From contig OY282378.1 in the NCBI GenBank assembly GCA_958295835.1, positions 310,001 to 374,000 on the forward strand: a DNA stretch of 64,000 nucleotides, in the 5' to 3' direction. Position 1 is the first letter of the stretch. Each line of letters opens with the position of its first letter. This DNA is from an uncultured Gammaproteobacteria bacterium. Its GTDB lineage: Bacteria; Pseudomonadota; Gammaproteobacteria; HK1. The notes beneath the pieces were generated by a model. That model was given only the letters and a program-made list of their open reading frames with translations, was not told the DNA's origin and ran no database searches. A program made the position numbers and the translations under genes. Below are positions 26,207 through 34,567 of the stretch, piece after piece.

Positions 26207-26769
26207 TGTTCCGTCCTCTCGATGGCGATGCCTCGCCGGCGCAGGCGGTCGCGCGCCAGCGGCGTCATTCTCACCTCCCGGCCGAGCCGGACCCGCACCG
26301 TGTCCCGGGAAAGGCGCTCGGCGTGACGTTCGGAGAAGAGGCCGCGCTCGATCACCTCCGTATGGCCCGCAGCGGCCCGGGTGGGCATCGCGGGCGGGGG
26401 CGAGGCAGCGCCGGCGGTACCGACGGTGGCTTCCCGGACGCCGCGGCCTCGACCGCCGCCGACGCCCCCGGAACCCGCACTGCCTCCGGCGCTTCCTGCA
26501 CTGTCGGCGCCTCCTGCCACTCCGGCACCTCCGATGGTTCCCGGGGCTCCGGCGCTTCCATCCAGGCGAAAGACCAACCGGCCGCTCTCGAGAGCCTCGC
26601 GCGCCGCACGGTCATCGGCCATGGCCAGCACCTGCCTTGCGAACGCGGCCAGGTCGGCATCGTCGGCAATGCGCACCCGCTCCTCACGCACCCCGGCCCG
26701 GAGACGCGCCAGCTCCTCGGCCAGCACTTCACGGACGAGCTCCGCAACCGCAGGATCCGGCATCGTCAT
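26203..26769 (-). CDS. Linker-like protein of the microcompartment operon, unrecognised
   Basis: A 188-residue protein with three visible parts. Residues 1-75 are helical and charged ([33 protein letters not shown]). Residues about 78-130 are a low-complexity Gly/Ala/Ser linker. Residues about 135-188 are a basic tail containing [17 protein letters not shown] and [11 protein letters not shown]. The TPLARD-type tail, in which a short basic helix follows T-P, occurs in several microcompartment-associated enzymes and may be a cargo or shell-binding element. The gene is wedged between BMC-T and BMC-P with 4-base overlaps on both sides, so it is an integral part of the operon. Function is unknown; a scaffold or cargo adaptor is a possibility only. 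Confidence 0.65.
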   Translation of the reverse strand: MTMPDPAVAELVREVLAEELARLRAGVREERVRIADDADLAAFARQVLAMADDRAAREALESGRLVFRLDGSAGAPGTIGGAGVAGGADSAGSAGGSAGSGGVGGGRGRGVREATVGTAGAASPPPAMPTRAAAGHTEVIERGLFSERHAERLSRDTVRVRLGREVRMTPLARDRLRRRGIAIERTEQ

Positions 26770-27389
26770 CCTCGAACGTCTCCCGCCCCGAGTGCGTGCA
26801 GGGCCGATTCCGCCGCGTCCCGCGCATCGGGGATGTCGGCTTCGCTTCCGGCCAGGTAGACGCGGCCGTTGGCGCCGATCATCCGGTAGTCGATCAGCTT
26901 GATGCGGGCCGCCTTCTCGGCCGCGTTGGCGGCGATCGCGGAGTAGGAAGCCGGCTGCACTTCGAGGGTATAGAGCGTCTCGCCCGCAATCACCATCGAT
27001 CCGAGCTTGTTGCGGTTGACGAGGAAGGCGTGCTGATGGCTGACGTTGGTGATGACCTTCGAGCCGAGGATGTTCGGTCTGGTGGCGTCGGCCTCGGAGG
27101 CTCCCAGGGCCTCCAGCACCGCCGCCGCCGATGCCTTCACCGCCGACGTGTCGCGGGAATGGAATTCCAGGTAGCCGAACTGACGCTCCACCACCAGGAT
27201 GCCGGCCCGAACCTCGGCGTGCTTGACCGCGACGTCGGTGAGCGCCTCGATATCGAGTCCCGGCGCCACCTCGATGATCTGCGCGGCCACTCCGGCGCGG
27301 GGCAACGAGCCCCGCATCCAGGTGCTCATGTAGCACAGCGTCTGGGGCTGGAGCTGGTCGATGAAGATGAAGGAACGGAGCTCGGCCAT
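26766..27389 (-). CDS. Microcompartment shell protein, double BMC domain (BMC-T)
   Basis: A 207-residue tandem-BMC trimer protein. It starts AELRSFIFIDQLQPQTLCYM and shows AAQIIEVAPGLDIEALTDVA, GILVVERQFGYLEFHSRD and, in the second domain, DYRMIGANGRVYLAGSEAD. The N-terminal pattern closely resembles the trimer of the Rhodococcus/Mycobacterium microcompartment (RMM). It is a paralogue of the BMC-T at 24968; two distinct trimers in one small locus suggest separate pores. It overlaps the downstream linker-like gene by four bases (ATGA). It lies 78 bases downstream of the aldehyde dehydrogenase gene. Confidence 0.88.
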   Translation of the reverse strand: MAELRSFIFIDQLQPQTLCYMSTWMRGSLPRAGVAAQIIEVAPGLDIEALTDVAVKHAEVRAGILVVERQFGYLEFHSRDTSAVKASAAAVLEALGASEADATRPNILGSKVITNVSHQHAFLVNRNKLGSMVIAGETLYTLEVQPASYSAIAANAAEKAARIKLIDYRMIGANGRVYLAGSEADIPDARDAAESALHALGAGDVRG

Positions 27390-27467
27390 TTCACCAGTCC
27401 AGCCGTCCGGAAGCCGGACATGCGCCCATGAAGGTTCCGATCAACTGCATGAGGTTCAATCCATCTG

Positions 27468-29072
27468 TCATTGTCTTGGAATCAGGCCACGCAGCTCTTC
27501 CGCGATGATCTTGCGGATCTGCTCGCGCAGCGCATCGCGGCTGGGAGGATCGCCTCCACCTGGCGTCACGGACGGTCGAGGCCGGCCTTCTCCCGGGACC
27601 CCGTCGGACGGCGCCTTCGGAAGCGGACCGGGGTGCCTGAGCCTCCCGATGCCCGATGCCCCCGACATGCCCGGGTCATGCTCGTGCCAGGCGATCTTCG
27701 TCCAGTTGACCAGATGCTGGGGGCCGATGTTCTCGCCGATGGAGGAACGGCCGAAGAACCCGGTTCCGATGGTGAACGTCGGAGCCAGGCTCGTCCCGAA
27801 TCCCGCCGCCCCCTGGCTGCACGGTGCGTTGACCACCACCCGGTACGCCTCGACCGCGGCCGCGTAGTCCATGATCGACTGGTGATCCGTGGAATGGATG
27901 GCGGCCGAGTGCCCGGCGCCCGCGAAGCGCAGCAGCGCCCGCGCCTGCATCAACGCCTGGTCGTGGCCGCTCGCGACGAGAAGACCCAGCACCGGACACA
28001 GCTTCTCGCGCGAGAGCTCCTCGCCCGCCCCGACGAGACGGATCGGAGTGACGAGGACGCGGGTTCCGGCCGGTACCCTGAACCCTGCCTGCTGCGCAAT
28101 CCAGACCGCGTCCCGTCCCAGCGCCTCGACGTTGAAGCCCCGGTCATGGAACAGGTAGCGTCGCAACGCCTCGGTCCGGGCCTCGTCGCATAGATGCGCG
28201 CCGGCCCGGGAGAGCTCGTTCCGCAGCTTCGCGGCGACGCTCTCCACCGTGATCAGGACGGACTCGTTGGTGCACAGCACCGAGTTGTCGAACGACTTGC
28301 TGTCGACGATGTGGCCGGCGGCGCTCTTCAGGTCGGCGGACGCGTCGACGTAGACCGGCGCGTTGCCGGGCCCGACCCCGATGGCGGGGTTGGACGACGA
28401 GTACGCGGCCCGGACCATCTGCACCCCGCCGGTCGCGAGGATCACGTCGGTGCGGTCGGACTTCATGAATTCCTCGACCAACGGCAAGCTGATCTCTTCG
28501 AGCACCTGCACCGCCCCGTCCGGCGCACCGGCCCCGACCGCCGCCTCGGCCAGCGTCCTCGTCGCGTCGACGCAACACTCGCGGGCCGCGGGATGCGGGC
28601 TGATGACGACGGCGTTGCGGGTCATCAGCGCACAGAGCACCTTGAAGTACACGGTGGCGATCGGGTTGGTGGAAGGCACCAGGGCGAAGACGACGCCAGC
28701 CGGCCGCGGGATCCTGATGGTTCCAGCGTCCTCGTCGTAATCGGGGTCGACGAAATTCCAGTCCCGATAGTGATCGACCAGCGCGATGCTGCTCAGCTCG
28801 TTCTTGAGGCGCTTGTGCTCGACGACGCCGAACCCCGTCTCCCGAACCGCCCACTCGGCGTAGTCGCCGGCCTTGGCGTGGGCCGTGCGCGCGACCGCAT
28901 CGGCGATTCGCCGGGTCGTCTCCCGGTCGTAGCGCTGAAAGATCCGGGACGCCCAGCGTGCCCGATCGAGAATCATCTCGGCTCGGGCCCGCATCGCCAC
29001 CGGGGTCCGGCTGATGTCGACGAGCTGTTGGATCCGCGGGTCCATGTCGATGTCCGGGTCGGAGTCCGGCAC
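27468..29072 (-). CDS. CoA-acylating aldehyde dehydrogenase with encapsulation helix
   Basis: A 534-residue enzyme of the PduP/EutE/AdhE-N type that oxidises an aldehyde to acyl-CoA with NAD and CoA. Features are the cofactor-region segment FALVPSTNPIATVYFKVLCA, the glycine-rich ATGGVQMVRAAYSSSNPAIG, the catalytic Cys in DNSVLCTNES, and FGTSLAPTFTIGTGFFGRSS. The last 60 residues are a Pro/Gly-rich linker ending in an amphipathic helix (ALREQIRKIIAEELRGLI), the hallmark of a C-terminal encapsulation peptide. GTG 29072 overlaps the upstream stop in TAGTG and is preferred for coupling; ATG 29045 is the alternative. It is the probable signature enzyme: the aldehyde (for example propionaldehyde) is contained and converted to propionyl-CoA. 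Confidence 0.9.
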   Translation of the reverse strand: MPDSDPDIDMDPRIQQLVDISRTPVAMRARAEMILDRARWASRIFQRYDRETTRRIADAVARTAHAKAGDYAEWAVRETGFGVVEHKRLKNELSSIALVDHYRDWNFVDPDYDEDAGTIRIPRPAGVVFALVPSTNPIATVYFKVLCALMTRNAVVISPHPAARECCVDATRTLAEAAVGAGAPDGAVQVLEEISLPLVEEFMKSDRTDVILATGGVQMVRAAYSSSNPAIGVGPGNAPVYVDASADLKSAAGHIVDSKSFDNSVLCTNESVLITVESVAAKLRNELSRAGAHLCDEARTEALRRYLFHDRGFNVEALGRDAVWIAQQAGFRVPAGTRVLVTPIRLVGAGEELSREKLCPVLGLLVASGHDQALMQARALLRFAGAGHSAAIHSTDHQSIMDYAAAVEAYRVVVNAPCSQGAAGFGTSLAPTFTIGTGFFGRSSIGENIGPQHLVNWTKIAWHEHDPGMSGASGIGRLRHPGPLPKAPSDGVPGEGRPRPSVTPGGGDPPSRDALREQIRKIIAEELRGLIPRQ

Positions 29073-30376
29073 TAGGCTCGTGCGCGGCCCGACTTCGGCG
29101 TCGAACCCAGGACGTCCCCACGCGCCAGGCCGATGGCCGTCTCCACCCGCCGCAGCAGGTCTTCCGAAAGGCTCTGCGTCATCAGGATGCCGGGCTTGAA
29201 CTGCAATACGCGCGGGTCGAGGGCCGAGAAGATGGCCCACACACCGTTCTCGTAGAGCCGGCGCATGACCGGCCTGGCGCCCTCGGGGTGGTTGAACTCC
29301 AGCCCCATCACCACTCCGTTCTGGCGGATACCGACGAAGAAGTCCGGATAGAGCGTCCGGATCTCGTCGAGACCGGAACGGATGTAGTCGGAGATGTGAC
29401 GGACCATCGAACGCACCTCCGGCCGCTGGGTGATCTCCAGGACCTTCAGCGCCACGATGCATCCGAGCTCCGCCCCGCCCGCCGTCGACATGTGGGCGAA
29501 TCCGTCCTGCTTCAGCCATTGCCCTGCGTGCTCGCTCACGACGCAGCACGAGATCGGGTACATGCCGCCGGTGATCCCCTTGCCGATCACCATGATGTCC
29601 GGGGTGACGCCGTACTTCGTGACGCCCCACATCTCGCCGGTGCGCATCAGGCCGGTCTGGACTTCGTCGGCGATGTAGAGCGCATCGTAACGATCGCATA
29701 GCTTCCTGACCCCCGGCAGATAACCTTCATGCGGCATGGGGAAGCCGTAGGTTGCGGGGATGGTCTCCATGATGACGGCAGCCGCGTCGCGGCCCTTGAG
29801 CGCGTCCTCCATCGCGTCGAGGTCGTTGAACGGCACCTGGATGAACTCGCCCAGGGTGTCCTCGGAGAGGAACGTCCTGGAGAAGCGTTCGTCACCGGTC
29901 TTCACCGACAGGCCCGAATGTCCGTGATACGCCTTGATGATGGAGACGATCTTGCGCTTGCCCGTGGCGTTGCGCGCCGACTTGATGGCCAGCTCCACCG
30001 CCTCGGCCCCGCCAGCGCCGTAGATGGTGTATTGCAGGCCGTCGGGGGTGCAGGCCGCGAGCGCTTCCGCCAGAGCGGTCCGCGCGAGCGCCGGGAAGTG
30101 ATGATTGCCCATGTCGAAGCGCCGGGCGCCGGCGTTCAGCACTTCGATCAGCTCGGGATTGCGGTGGCCGAGGTTGTAGGTGCCGCCGTTCAGGTGGACG
30201 TCGATCAGACGGCTGCCGTCGAGGTCGTAGAGGCAATAGCCTTCACGGCGATCGATCACCAGATCGACGCCGGCGTCCTGCCAGAACTGCGTCTTGTCCG
30301 GATTCCAGAAGGACTTCGACGCTTCGAGGAATTCGAGCTTCGCCCGGCTCACGCCCTCTCGCCTCGGCCTCGGCAT
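29072..30376 (-). CDS. Class III PLP enzyme (aminotransferase or amino-alcohol-phosphate phospho-lyase)
   Basis: A roughly 434-residue fold-type I PLP enzyme of the class III aminotransferase family: INGGTYNLGHRNPELIEVL-type start (here LNGGTYNLGHRNP), AGGAEAVELAIKSARNATGK, the PLP-phosphate and ring contacts IADEVQTGLMRTG, and the Schiff-base Lys in DIMVIGKGITGGMYPISCC. The same family contains phospho-lyases acting on phosphoethanolamine and aminopropanol phosphate, which fits the divergent APH-type kinase. Either it transaminates aminoacetone or it eliminates phosphate and ammonia to give an aldehyde. The start is uncertain (ATG 30376, GTG 30352, or GTG 30439). It is the first gene of the operon, overlapping the aldehyde dehydrogenase start by one base. 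Confidence 0.83.
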   Translation of the reverse strand: MPRPRREGVSRAKLEFLEASKSFWNPDKTQFWQDAGVDLVIDRREGYCLYDLDGSRLIDVHLNGGTYNLGHRNPELIEVLNAGARRFDMGNHHFPALARTALAEALAACTPDGLQYTIYGAGGAEAVELAIKSARNATGKRKIVSIIKAYHGHSGLSVKTGDERFSRTFLSEDTLGEFIQVPFNDLDAMEDALKGRDAAAVIMETIPATYGFPMPHEGYLPGVRKLCDRYDALYIADEVQTGLMRTGEMWGVTKYGVTPDIMVIGKGITGGMYPISCCVVSEHAGQWLKQDGFAHMSTAGGAELGCIVALKVLEITQRPEVRSMVRHISDYIRSGLDEIRTLYPDFFVGIRQNGVVMGLEFNHPEGARPVMRRLYENGVWAIFSALDPRVLQFKPGILMTQSLSEDLLRRVETAIGLARGDVLGSTPKSGRARA

Positions 30377-30579
30377 GCCGCGGCATTGAAGCAGCACCGG
30401 GCCACGGCCGCTTGACTTCAGACACTCGGGAATTGACACATCGGCCGCCCGGCAACATGAACGCTGCCGGGAGCCGCCGGCTCCGGATGGTCAAATCATG
30501 TGTGCTTGCGGTCAAGCGGCTCGGCGCCGTCTCGCCTATACAACCCGAGTACTTCCGCACTTTTCACGAGGAAAGCAGG
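30377..30579. promoter_or_regulatory. Divergent control region of the microcompartment locus
   Basis: This gap separates the leftward shell/enzyme operon from the rightward kinase gene. It contains a hyphenated inverted repeat GGAGCC-GCC-GGCTCC (30470-30484) and two direct GGTCAA copies (30489-30494 and 30510-30515) spaced 21 bases apart. That is the two-turn spacing typical of AraC-family binding sites, and an AraC-type gene lies at 32341. A TATACA near 30537 could be a -10 box for the kinase. All are candidates only. Confidence 0.4.
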
Positions 30580-31593
30580 ATGTCAGGCTTCGATGCTCTG
30601 CCGCACGATGAACAACTCCGGCGGCTGCACCTTCTGGCGACCGCGGCGCTCGATCGCTACGACCTCCCTTCCGGCGCCGCGGCTCGCCTCATCAACGTCT
30701 CCGAGAACGCGACCTATCGGGTCGAGACTCCCGCCGGGGGCGGACCATGGGCCCTGCGGGTGCATCGCGAGGGCTACCACACCCGCAACGCCATCGCCTC
30801 CGAGCTGGCATGGCTCACCGCCCTTCGCCGCGACGGCGCGGTCGTGACCCCGATCCCGATCGCCGGTACCGACGGCGAACTGATCCAGCTCGTCCCCCAC
30901 GAGGCCCTGCCCAATCCGCGTCACGTCGTCCTCTCGGCCTGGGAAGCGGGGGTGGAGCCGGATGAAGAGCAGCAGGACCTGCGTGGTCCGTTCGAGATCC
31001 TGGGCGAGATCACCGCCCGGATGCACGTCCACGTGGAAGGCTGGCAGCGGCCCGCCGGCTTCGAGCGCTTCACCTGGGATTTCGACACCACTCTGGGAAG
31101 CCGGCCTCATTGGGGCTCCTGGCGTGACGGCATGGGGCTCACGCCGGAGATCGAGGCCCTGTTCGCCCGGACCATCGATCTCATCGGCCGGCGGCTCGAA
31201 CGTTTCGGCTCGTCTCCCGAGCGGTTCAACCTGGTCCACTGCGACATGCGGCTCGCCAACCTTCTGATCGACGGCCCGGTGACCAAGGTGATCGACTTCG
31301 ACGACTGCGGCTTCAGTTGGCTGATGTACGACTGCGCGACCACGGTGTCGTTCTTCGAGCACAAGCCGGAAGTTCCGGAGCTCATCGCGGCGTGGCTGCG
31401 CGGCTATCGCAGGGTCATCGACCTGCCCCGCGCCGACGAGGAGGAGATCCCGACGTTCGTGATGCTGCGTCGCCTCCTCCTGGTGGCCTGGATCGGCTCT
31501 CATTCGGCGACGGAGCTCGCCCGGTCGATGGGGGTCGAGTACACCGAAGGCACGGTGCCGCTCTGCGAGGACTATCTGTCGCGCTTCGGGTGA
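30580..31593 (+). CDS. APH-family kinase (amino alcohol kinase candidate)
   Basis: A 337-residue protein of the aminoglycoside phosphotransferase/choline kinase fold. N-terminal lobe: LINVSENATYRVETPAGG then WALRVHREGYHTRNAI. Catalytic loop: LVHCDMRLANLL (HxDxxxxN). Metal site: VIDFDDCGFSW. Such kinases phosphorylate hydroxyls of small amines; beside a class III PLP enzyme and a microcompartment, the likely reaction is phosphorylation of an amino alcohol such as 1-amino-2-propanol before phospho-lyase cleavage. This is inference from context and from the RMM/AAUM-type loci. The ATG at 30580 follows GAAAGCAGG; earlier in-frame starts add non-family residues. It is divergent from the shell operon. 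Confidence 0.82.
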   Translation: MSGFDALPHDEQLRRLHLLATAALDRYDLPSGAAARLINVSENATYRVETPAGGGPWALRVHREGYHTRNAIASELAWLTALRRDGAVVTPIPIAGTDGELIQLVPHEALPNPRHVVLSAWEAGVEPDEEQQDLRGPFEILGEITARMHVHVEGWQRPAGFERFTWDFDTTLGSRPHWGSWRDGMGLTPEIEALFARTIDLIGRRLERFGSSPERFNLVHCDMRLANLLIDGPVTKVIDFDDCGFSWLMYDCATTVSFFEHKPEVPELIAAWLRGYRRVIDLPRADEEEIPTFVMLRRLLLVAWIGSHSATELARSMGVEYTEGTVPLCEDYLSRFG

Positions 31594-31830
31594 TATCCGC
31601 CTGGCGCCGAGGCATCGGCTCCCCTGTTCATGGCGCAAGAGCACGGAGCCTCGAAAAACGGGACGTTCTCCTACACCCTTTTTCCCCGCGGGCGCTTGCC
31701 CTTGGCGAAAACCCGCCGATGATCGATCTGTCCGGCTTCGGATGGCCGCAAGCAGGACTTGACCGGCTCGGGGCTATACTGAGCGCGTGGCCGGATGGGG
31801 ACAGCACAGGACGCAAGGCAGGGAAAACCC

Positions 31831-32082
31831 ATGATGAACGCCGACACTTGGACGATTCTCGCCGTGGGCGTGGCGCTCGGCGGCCTCGTGTGGCAGATGC
31901 TGCGATCGTTGCGCATGGACATGGTGCGGCGGTTCGAAGACATCGACAAGAAATTCGGCGACGTGAATAACAAACTGGATCGTCTGGCCGCTGACCATCA
32001 CGGCCTCGCCCGGGAGCTCTCGGAGCTGCGAGGCGAGCCGCGCGGGCGGCTCGACGAACGCGACCGCCCCGCCCCCGGTTGA
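31831..32082 (+). CDS. Small single-pass membrane protein with coiled coil
   Basis: An 83-residue protein: one N-terminal transmembrane helix (WTILAVGVALGGLVWQML) followed by a charged coiled-coil-like region (MDMVRRFEDIDKKFGDVNNK, LDRLAADHHGLARELSEL). Similar small proteins of this layout are common and uncharacterised in proteobacteria. GGGA lies a few bases before the ATG at 31831. No functional link to the surrounding microcompartment genes is evident. Confidence 0.55.
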   Translation: MMNADTWTILAVGVALGGLVWQMLRSLRMDMVRRFEDIDKKFGDVNNKLDRLAADHHGLARELSELRGEPRGRLDERDRPAPG

Positions 32083-32340
32083 CCCCCGGCGCAGAAGACC
32101 CGCTCCCGGGTTTGCGGGCTCTCCTCCTGCGCCCGGGAGCACGGCAGCACGCGGGCTCGGGCTTGATCCGGGTCGGTCGCTGTGCTAACCCGCGATTCTC
32201 ATCGGTTTGCGAAGCGAGGCGTGCGGAAGGTGTTCGCCGGCCAAGGCGGGCGTGACCCAGGCCGCGCAGACATGGCATGACGGTGCGTCGAACACTCTGG
32301 CCGGGCGCACGAAGCCGCCGGGAACGGATTCGGTCGACCG

Positions 32341-33429
32341 ATGACGGCGACTCCTGATCCGGATCTCTCCGGGGTGATGCAGCCCGGCAGGCGAGAGCCC
32401 TCCACCGCCGGAGCGGTGCCCCCGGTGGTGCTCGCATCCGCGGCGACCGGTATCGTCGAGCAGATCGAGCGCCGCGGCGGGGATGTCGACAGCATCTTCG
32501 GCAACACCGGGGTCTCCCCCTCCATGGCCGGCGCCCCTACCCTGCCGATCCGGCTCGACTGCTTCTGCCGGCTCTTCGAGGAAGCTGCGCACCAGACCGG
32601 CGACGAAAACTTCGGGCTCTGGTTCGGCAACCAGTTCCGGCCCCACGACCTCGGGTTGTGGGGCTACCTGGCGGTGTCGTCGCCCACGTTGGGGGCCGCA
32701 CTGCACAACATCACCGAGACCTTCCCCTGCCACCAGCAGCACTCGCTACTCCGCCTCGCTTCCCGGCACGACGGGCGGCTGATGCTCCAGTACCAGATCC
32801 GGGCGTCCGCCATCGTGGAACGCCGCCAGGACGCGGAGCTGTCGCTCGGCATGTTCCTCAACATCTTCCGCGAGGGCCTGGGAAGGTCCTGGTCTCCCGA
32901 TGTGGTCTGTTTCGAGCATCCGAGACCGCCGGACGCCGGGCAGCACGAAGCCGCCTTCGGCGCTCCGGTCCATTTCTCCCATCCGACCAACGCCCTCGTG
33001 TTCCGGCCGGACGTGCTGGAACGCCCCATGCCGCGCCGCGATCTGAAGATGATGACGATGATGCACGCCTGCCTGGAAGCGCTGGGCTCGCGGGCGGGCG
33101 GCGGCGAACCTCTGATCGACCGGGTACGGATGGCGGTTCGCACGAGGCTGCCGGGAGGTTGGCCGCCACTGGAGACGATCGGCGAAGACCTGCGGCTCTC
33201 GCCCGCCAGCATCCGACGCGAGCTCGCCCGCACCGGGCTGACCTACAAGGAGCTGGTCCAGACGACGCGCCGGGAGCTTGCGTTCGCCTACCTGAGGCAG
33301 CGCCACCTGCTGCTGTCGGAGATCGCGTTTCTGCTCGGCTATTCCGAGCTCTCGGCATTCTCGCGCGCCGTCCGGCGCTGGACGGGTGAAAGCCCGAAGA
33401 CGGTTCGCGGCCGGCTCCTCGGCGGATGA
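32341..33429 (+). CDS. AraC-family transcriptional regulator
   Basis: A 362-residue regulator with an N-terminal Arabinose_bd-type effector domain (about residues 40-220: LDCFCRLFEEAAHQTGDENF, GLWGYLAVSSPTLGAALHNI) and a C-terminal double helix-turn-helix (about 265-360: GEDLRLSPASIRRELARTGL, LLLSEIAFLLGYSELSAFSR, RWTGESPKTVR). This OruR/PvdR-like architecture usually activates catabolic genes in response to an amine or amino acid substrate. Lying between the kinase and the dehydrogenase/ABC operon, it is the likely activator of the microcompartment locus. It starts with ATG at 32341. Confidence 0.87.
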   Translation: MTATPDPDLSGVMQPGRREPSTAGAVPPVVLASAATGIVEQIERRGGDVDSIFGNTGVSPSMAGAPTLPIRLDCFCRLFEEAAHQTGDENFGLWFGNQFRPHDLGLWGYLAVSSPTLGAALHNITETFPCHQQHSLLRLASRHDGRLMLQYQIRASAIVERRQDAELSLGMFLNIFREGLGRSWSPDVVCFEHPRPPDAGQHEAAFGAPVHFSHPTNALVFRPDVLERPMPRRDLKMMTMMHACLEALGSRAGGGEPLIDRVRMAVRTRLPGGWPPLETIGEDLRLSPASIRRELARTGLTYKELVQTTRRELAFAYLRQRHLLLSEIAFLLGYSELSAFSRAVRRWTGESPKTVRGRLLGG

Positions 33430-33512
33430 ACGTCGTCGCGTCCGGCCGCGCTACACCCCTCACATCAACGTCACCGTTTCCGCCGCGCTCTTTACTGCCG
33501 GCGCGCCCTCGA

Positions 33513-33668
33513 CTACTTGGAGTTGCGGCCGCGCATGATGTTCCCGATGCGGCCCACGGTCTTTCGAGCGGCGTCGTGGTCGCCCTTGGCTTGCTGTTCC
33601 TTGAGCTTGGCGCGCTCTTCTTCCTCTCCGGGCACCATCTTGGAACGCATCCATCTGCTCTTGGCCAT
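33513..33668 (-). CDS. Small basic protein, unrecognised
   Basis: A 51-residue, highly charged protein (AKSRWMRSKMVPGEEEERAK, KTVGRIGNIMRGRNSK). GGAGAGAG stands nine bases before the ATG at 33668, and codon use is like that of neighbouring genes. It follows the dehydrogenase gene by 88 bases on the same strand and converges with the araC-type gene. No family is named. Confidence 0.55.
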   Translation of the reverse strand: MAKSRWMRSKMVPGEEEERAKLKEQQAKGDHDAARKTVGRIGNIMRGRNSK

Positions 33669-33756
33669 GGTCTCTCTCCGGTGAATGCGGAGGGACAGAA
33701 TCCCCGTTGCGCCGTAGTGCTTGTGCTCGCACGCAATCGGATTGTCACATTGCCAT

Positions 33757-34524
33757 TTATTCCAGCGCCTCCAGCGACTCGGGCAGGATCTGCCCGCCGT
33801 CGACGATGATGGTCTGGCCCGTGATGTAGTTGGCCTCCCGCGAGGCGAGGAACAGCGCGGCGAATCCGATGTCCTCGACCACGCCCAGCTTCTTGAGCGG
33901 AATGGAGGCCGCCATCGTCCGGAGGTAGTCATCGCCCAGGCCCTCCAGTCCTTCCGTGACGACGTTCCCGGGCAGGACCGCGTTCATGGTGATCCCGTGC
34001 TTCGCGAGCTCGATGCAGGCGGTCCGCATGAATCCGAGCTGCCCGGACTTGGAGGCGCCGTAGTGCGACCAGCCGGGAAAGCCGGTCACCGGGCCGGTGA
34101 TCGAGGAGGTCAGGATGACGCGGCCCTGGTCGGACTTCTTCAGCTCCGCGAGGCATGCCTTCACGCTGAGGAAGTTGCCCTTGAGGTTGGTGCCCAGCAC
34201 CAGATCCCATTCGGACGGGTCCATCTCGTCGATATTGGTCTGCGGGTAGACCCCGGCGTTCGCGCAGAGGATGTCGATCCCGCCGTGGCGTTCGGCCGCC
34301 GCCGCGGCCATCGCCTGGCACTGGTCCCAGTCGCCCACGTCGGCGGAAAACGCGCTGGCGCCGCTGCCCATCTCCGCCGCCGCGATCTCCGCATCCGCCA
34401 GCGTGCGGGCCACCACCAGCACCTTCGCGCCCTGATCGGCGAAGACGCGCGCGATACCCTTGCCGATACCCTTGCTCGCCCCGGTGACGATCACGGAGCG
34501 TCCTGAAATCGATGTCAGCATCAT
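33757..34524 (-). CDS. SDR dehydrogenase, RMM amino-alcohol dehydrogenase-like
   Basis: A 255-residue short-chain dehydrogenase. It has the cofactor loop VTGASKGIGKGIARVFADQG, CANAGVYPQT, the catalytic Ser in TSSITGPVTGFPGWSHYGAS with its Tyr-x-x-x-Lys (YGASK), and a C-terminal ITGQTIIVDGGQILPESLE. The segment GPVTGFPGWSHYGASK and the ending DGGQ-LPES resemble the (S)-1-amino-2-propanol dehydrogenase of the mycobacterial RMM locus (from memory, not searched). It would oxidise an amino alcohol to an amino ketone such as aminoacetone. It is the last gene of the potDABC-like operon, 43 bases after the second permease, which ties substrate import to oxidation. Confidence 0.82.
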   Translation of the reverse strand: MMLTSISGRSVIVTGASKGIGKGIARVFADQGAKVLVVARTLADAEIAAAEMGSGASAFSADVGDWDQCQAMAAAAAERHGGIDILCANAGVYPQTNIDEMDPSEWDLVLGTNLKGNFLSVKACLAELKKSDQGRVILTSSITGPVTGFPGWSHYGASKSGQLGFMRTACIELAKHGITMNAVLPGNVVTEGLEGLGDDYLRTMAASIPLKKLGVVEDIGFAALFLASREANYITGQTIIVDGGQILPESLEALE

Positions 34525-34567
34525 GAGCCTCCTTTGGCCGATTGAATTTGCGGTCGATCCATACGGT

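Noticed and set aside
25320..27431. A 703-codon plus-strand open frame across the microcompartment genes
   Set aside because: Antisense to well-recognised BMC proteins and an aldehyde dehydrogenase operon; no family resemblance.
30412..30579. Longer start for the APH kinase at 30412
   Set aside because: The added 56 residues do not resemble the kinase family and would cross the divergent control region; ATG 30580 has a ribosome-binding site.
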